Part shown: in pieces, positions 11,510-14,327 of the stretch | How the letters are laid out: each line of letters begins with the position of its first letter | Position numbering within the stretch: the first letter of the stretch is position 1 | From: Candidatus Aenigmatarchaeota archaeon | GTDB lineage: Archaea; Aenigmatarchaeota; Aenigmatarchaeia; QMZP01; JAFGSV01 | Direction of reading: 5' to 3' | Length of the DNA stretch: 14,327 nucleotides | Assembly: GCA_020343635.1 (NCBI GenBank) | Contig: CP070804.1 | Location: 283,773 to 298,099 of the forward strand | The notes under the pieces: model-generated | What the model was told of the DNA's origin: nothing | What the model saw: only the letters and a program-made list of their open reading frames with translations | Databases searched by the model: none | Position numbers and translations under genes: made by a program

Positions 11510-13041
11510 CCTTCCTTGTCGAGCACGGACCAGCCATCGCAATAGCAATACCGTTCCTGGCAGCCTTCACGGTACCGCTCGTGGCTAAGCTTGGGGGCAG
11601 GGTAAGGGATGGCTGTGTCGTACTCAGCCTGGCCCTCACAGAGTTCGTCGTACTGATGCTGGCAGGAGACGTCCTCGCGAACGGGGTCCGCACTTACGCC
11701 CTGGGCGCGTCCGTTCCCTCGCTCACGGCACCTGCCGGTTTCCCTGTCAGGATAATCCTTGAAGTGGATGCCATGTCGGCCCTAATATCCCTCGTTGCAA
11801 TGACCATAGCATTCCTGGCGTCGCTGTTCTCACTGAAGCTGATCCCTGCAAAGGAAGGTCTCGGGAAGTTCTTCGCGCTCTTCCTGCTGCTTTCAGCCGG
11901 CATGATGGGGATGTGCTACACCGGGGACTTCTTCACGCTCTTCGTCTTCTTCGAGATCGTTTCCATATCATCCGCCGGGATGATATCGTTCTTCAGGTCC
12001 GGGGAATCCTTCGAGGCCGCCTTCAAGTACATGGTGATATCCGTGACCGCGGGGCTGTTCCTGCTTTTCGGCGTGGGCATCCTTTACGGCAACTACGGCA
12101 TGCTGAACATGGCTGCCATCGCGGGGGAGGTTGCCGCCGGGCACTCATTGCTGGACGTTGCCGCGATATCGCTCATAGCTTCCGCGCTGCTGTTCAAGAG
12201 CGGGTCCTTTCCCGTGCACATGTGGAAGCCCGACGTCTTCCAGGAAGCTCCGGCAAATGTCGTTGTCATGATACTTACGTCGTCCCTTGTGGGTCTCTAT
12301 GTCCTGTTCAGGATATTATTCACGGTATTCGGCACCGTATCAACCGCCGTGGCCGGCTGGCTGATTGTTGCACTGGGCGCCGTCTCGATAATCGTCGGCG
12401 TGCTAATGGCTATGCCTCAAAGAAACCTCAGAAGGATGATAGGTTTTGTTGCGATCGCAGAGATAGGCTACGTGATGCTCGGGGTCGGGACCGGCCTCGT
12501 TAGCATGCAGCCCGTGAACGCGTTCGGGGTCAATGCGCTTTCAGGAGGACTGTTCCACATCGTCAATGACGCCCTGAACATGAGCCTCATCTTCCTTGCC
12601 GCCTGTGCGGTTGCCTACATTACGGAGAGAAGAGACCTCAGTGGAGTTGGCGGACTCGCGCACAGGTCTGCGCCACTCGCGGTGTTCTTCCTTATAGGCC
12701 TGCTGGCCATTTCGGGGATACCTCCCATGAACGGGTTCGCCAGCAAGCTGATGATATTCGAGTCCGTGTTCTTCCTCAACCCCCTGCTCTCGGTAATAGG
12801 CATAACGGGCTCAATCCTCATGCTGGCTGTTTTCGTTAAGGTATTTGTCGCGCTCTTCCTTGGAACACCCTATGAAGGCAAACTGAGGAAAACTCCGAAA
12901 ACCATGCTGATACCGATGTTCGTGCTTTCGGTCCTCATAATCCTGCTCGGGCTGTTCGCGCCATTCGCGGTCGATACGCTTATCACCCCGGCAGCGCAGG
13001 CACTGCTAGACCCGCAGGCGTACATAGGAGGCGTGATATGA
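11506..13041 (+). CDS. mbhH: Membrane-bound hydrogenase subunit H (MnhD/NuoN-type ion pump)
   Basis: Main ion-translocating subunit, homologous to MrpD and the complex I antiporter-like proteins. 511 residues, about 14 membrane helices. Key charged residues are in place: Glu150 in LFVFFEIVS, Lys231 in LLFKSGSFPVHMW, and Lys414 in NGFASKLMIFE. The HMWKPDVFQEAP segment after Lys231 is typical. One copy only, and followed by mbhI, as in true Mbh; the sulfur-linked Mbx/Mbs complexes have a second H-type gene. Start ATGA-coupled to mbhG. Whether protons or sodium is moved cannot be told. Confidence 0.96.
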   Translation: MTFLVEHGPAIAIAIPFLAAFTVPLVAKLGGRVRDGCVVLSLALTEFVVLMLAGDVLANGVRTYALGASVPSLTAPAGFPVRIILEVDAMSALISLVAMTIAFLASLFSLKLIPAKEGLGKFFALFLLLSAGMMGMCYTGDFFTLFVFFEIVSISSAGMISFFRSGESFEAAFKYMVISVTAGLFLLFGVGILYGNYGMLNMAAIAGEVAAGHSLLDVAAISLIASALLFKSGSFPVHMWKPDVFQEAPANVVVMILTSSLVGLYVLFRILFTVFGTVSTAVAGWLIVALGAVSIIVGVLMAMPQRNLRRMIGFVAIAEIGYVMLGVGTGLVSMQPVNAFGVNALSGGLFHIVNDALNMSLIFLAACAVAYITERRDLSGVGGLAHRSAPLAVFFLIGLLAISGIPPMNGFASKLMIFESVFFLNPLLSVIGITGSILMLAVFVKVFVALFLGTPYEGKLRKTPKTMLIPMFVLSVLIILLGLFAPFAVDTLITPAAQALLDPQAYIGGVI

Positions 13042-13379
13042 CAGGACCTCTGCTGATTACGGCATCCGGATACTGGAACCCGCTGGTATGGCTGGCAGCT
13101 TTTGCAATCATATTGGTGATCGTACTCATAATAAGATCGAGCGGAACAAAGAGGTTCAAGAAGGGAACAGACCAGACCTTGCAGTTCTTCTCGGGAAACC
13201 GGCCCCCTGCTGATAACGTGGACCCGGACAACCTGTACTGGGGCTTTTCCAGGAAGCTTGAAAGGTACACGGCATGGCTCAGGAGCTGGCATACGGGCAT
13301 CGTTAACGATTACGCTTTCGCGTTCGCTGTCCTGATCATAATCATCTTTGCCGCGCTCGCTTTCGGAGGTGTGCTATGA
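13038..13379 (+). CDS. mbhI: Membrane-bound hydrogenase subunit I
   Basis: 113 residues: helix about 15-33, a polar stretch that includes DNLYWGFSRKLERYTAWLRSW (partly amphipathic), and a C-terminal helix (about 91-112). This matches MbhI, a small subunit related to the end of NuoL that links the antiporter module to the hydrogenase module. Coupled by ATGA to mbhH and overlapping mbhJ by four bases. Its presence between H and J supports Mbh over Mbx. Confidence 0.88.
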   Translation: MTGPLLITASGYWNPLVWLAAFAIILVIVLIIRSSGTKRFKKGTDQTLQFFSGNRPPADNVDPDNLYWGFSRKLERYTAWLRSWHTGIVNDYAFAFAVLIIIIFAALAFGGVL

Positions 13380-13801
13380 GTCTCAGGGATCTTAGCAGGT
13401 CTTTGTGGGTCTTCCACGTCAATCCGGGTTCCTGCAACGGCTGCGACATAGAGATAATGGCTTCTCTCAGCCCCAGGTACGACCTCGAGAGGTTCGGCAT
13501 GAAGTTGGTAGGGACGCCGAGACATGCGGACGTGCTTTTGGTCACAGGACCCGTCACAAGGGACATGGAGAAGAGGCTGAAAATGATATACGAGCAGACC
13601 CCGGACCCGAAGGTCGTGATGGTCATAGGGAACTGCGGGAACAGCACGGATGTCTTTTACGAGTCCTACAACATAGTGGGTCCGGTGGCCAGGATCCTGC
13701 CTGTGGACGTTTACGTGTGCGGATGCCCTCCAAGGCCGGAGGCCATAATAGACGGGGTCATGAAGGCCTGGAAGTTGCTGGATAAGGGTGGTAAGAGATG
13801 A
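13376..13801 (+). CDS. mbhJ: Membrane-bound [NiFe] hydrogenase small subunit J (NuoB-like)
   Basis: Holds the proximal [4Fe-4S] cluster that passes electrons to the NiFe site in MbhL. 141 residues. Cluster ligands are Cys20 and Cys23 in NPGSCNGCDIEI, Cys87 in IGNCGNS, and Cys117 in CGCPPRPE. SCNGCDIE is the pattern of energy-converting hydrogenases, differing from the adjacent Cys-Cys of NuoB. No signal peptide, so cytoplasmic. A four-base overlap leads to mbhK. Confidence 0.95.
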   Translation: MSLRDLSRSLWVFHVNPGSCNGCDIEIMASLSPRYDLERFGMKLVGTPRHADVLLVTGPVTRDMEKRLKMIYEQTPDPKVVMVIGNCGNSTDVFYESYNIVGPVARILPVDVYVCGCPPRPEAIIDGVMKAWKLLDKGGKR

Positions 13802-14316
13802 AAGCCCAGGAAGTGCTGTCTGGTTTCAGGAAGCAGTTCGGTCCGAAGATAAAGAAGCCCGTCATACAGCATGTGGGGGTCAACGACAGTAAGAAGCACG
13901 TCACGGAAAGGATATGGTTCCAGATAGACCGTAAGCATCTTCACGATGCCGTCAGGTATCTGTGCGATAAGTATCCGTACCCGCATTTCGCTGTCTGTTC
14001 CGGATACGATACCGGGACAGAGCTGGAGATGATGTACCACTTCACCATAAACTACGGGGTAAGAGCGGGAGAGATCATGCTTACCATGCACGTGATGCTT
14101 CCCAAGAAGGATCCTGTGATAGGAACCATAACGGACCTGATACCGGGAGCCCTGATATCCGAGAGGGAGATGCAGGAGATGCTGGGGATAAAGGTTAAGG
14201 GAATTCCAGACTCGCGGCGGGTGTTCCTGGACGAGTCTTTCCCGCACGGAGTCTTTCCCTGGAGAAGGGACGAGACCGGGCCGCATAAGCTGATAAGGAA
14301 CGCGCATGAAAGGTGA
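13798..14316 (+). CDS. mbhK: Membrane-bound hydrogenase subunit K (NuoC-like)
   Basis: 172-residue soluble subunit of the hydrogenase module, homologous to the NuoC/30-kDa subunit of complex I. The region DLIPGALISEREMQEMLGIK followed by PDSRRVFLDESFPHGVFPWR is the conserved NuoC core, where LIPGA... EREM..LG is diagnostic. No cofactor-binding residues are expected. Ends six bases before the likely start of the next gene. Confidence 0.94.
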   Translation: MKAQEVLSGFRKQFGPKIKKPVIQHVGVNDSKKHVTERIWFQIDRKHLHDAVRYLCDKYPYPHFAVCSGYDTGTELEMMYHFTINYGVRAGEIMLTMHVMLPKKDPVIGTITDLIPGALISEREMQEMLGIKVKGIPDSRRVFLDESFPHGVFPWRRDETGPHKLIRNAHER

Positions 14317-14322
14317 GGATGA

Positions 14323-14327
14323 ATGAA
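14323..14327 (+). CDS. mbhL: Start of the next gene, expected hydrogenase large subunit L (partial)
   Basis: Only ATGAA remains. AGGTGA (14311-14316) is six bases before ATG 14323, which fits a ribosome binding site better than ATG 14319 (two bases away). By the Mbh gene order this should be the NiFe large subunit; the identity rests on order alone. Confidence 0.35.

Noticed and set aside
13376..13801. mbhJ as a complex I NuoB (respiratory NADH or F420 dehydrogenase)
   Set aside because: The proximal-cluster motif is SCNGCDIE, not the adjacent Cys-Cys type of NuoB/FpoB, and the operon has Mrp-type subunits with MbhI.
1..14327. CRISPR array, tRNA, rRNA or transposase
   Set aside because: No regularly spaced repeats, no cloverleaf in the short intergenic gaps, no transposase or integrase motif in any convincing reading frame.

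Overview
The window is archaeal chromosome. The evidence is an archaeal initiation factor 2 gamma subunit (aIF2-gamma), a separate zinc-binding PyrI regulatory chain, an eleven-gene run of membrane-bound hydrogenase (Mbh) subunits in the gene order known from Thermococcales, and TATA boxes about 26-31 bp upstream of several start codons, which implies leaderless transcripts. Many genes favour AGG for Arg and ATA for Ile. The exact lineage cannot be fixed from this sequence; a euryarchaeal or DPANN-type anaerobe is my best guess.

Layout. 1-156: the end of a membrane protein. 183-2178: pyrB-pyrI-pyrE, three pyrimidine biosynthesis genes in tight series. 2188-3382: an AT-richer block with two orphan genes on the minus strand. 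3472-4716: aIF2-gamma. 4828-5316: another AT-rich orphan with its own promoter and a palindromic upstream site. 5410-6165: a protein of unknown function with a possible winged-helix N-terminus and a PIP-like C-terminal peptide. 8410 down to 6166 (minus strand): rubrerythrin-type ferritin-like protein, inositol monophosphatase family protein and malate dehydrogenase, probably one operon. 8557-9033 (plus): a 55-residue single-cluster ferredoxin and a ferredoxin-thioredoxin reductase catalytic chain. 9085 to the end: mbhA-K with the first bases of the next gene (expected mbhL), nearly all joined by 4-bp ATGA overlaps.

How the parts fit. The pyr genes carry two steps of UMP synthesis. The right-hand half is a redox block: ferredoxin can supply electrons both to the thioredoxin reductase and to the Mbh complex, which evolves H2 while its Mrp-type antiporter subunits pump ions. 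A diiron ferritin-like protein is transcribed divergently from the ferredoxin, which fits oxygen or peroxide protection in an anaerobe.

The least explained material lies in the AT-rich pieces on either side of aIF2-gamma. It includes an orphan protein made of two diverged copies of one roughly 80-residue unit, a perfect palindrome between that gene's TATA box and its start, and a 12-bp direct repeat of the last codons of pyrE that brackets a small basic, possibly DNA-binding protein.
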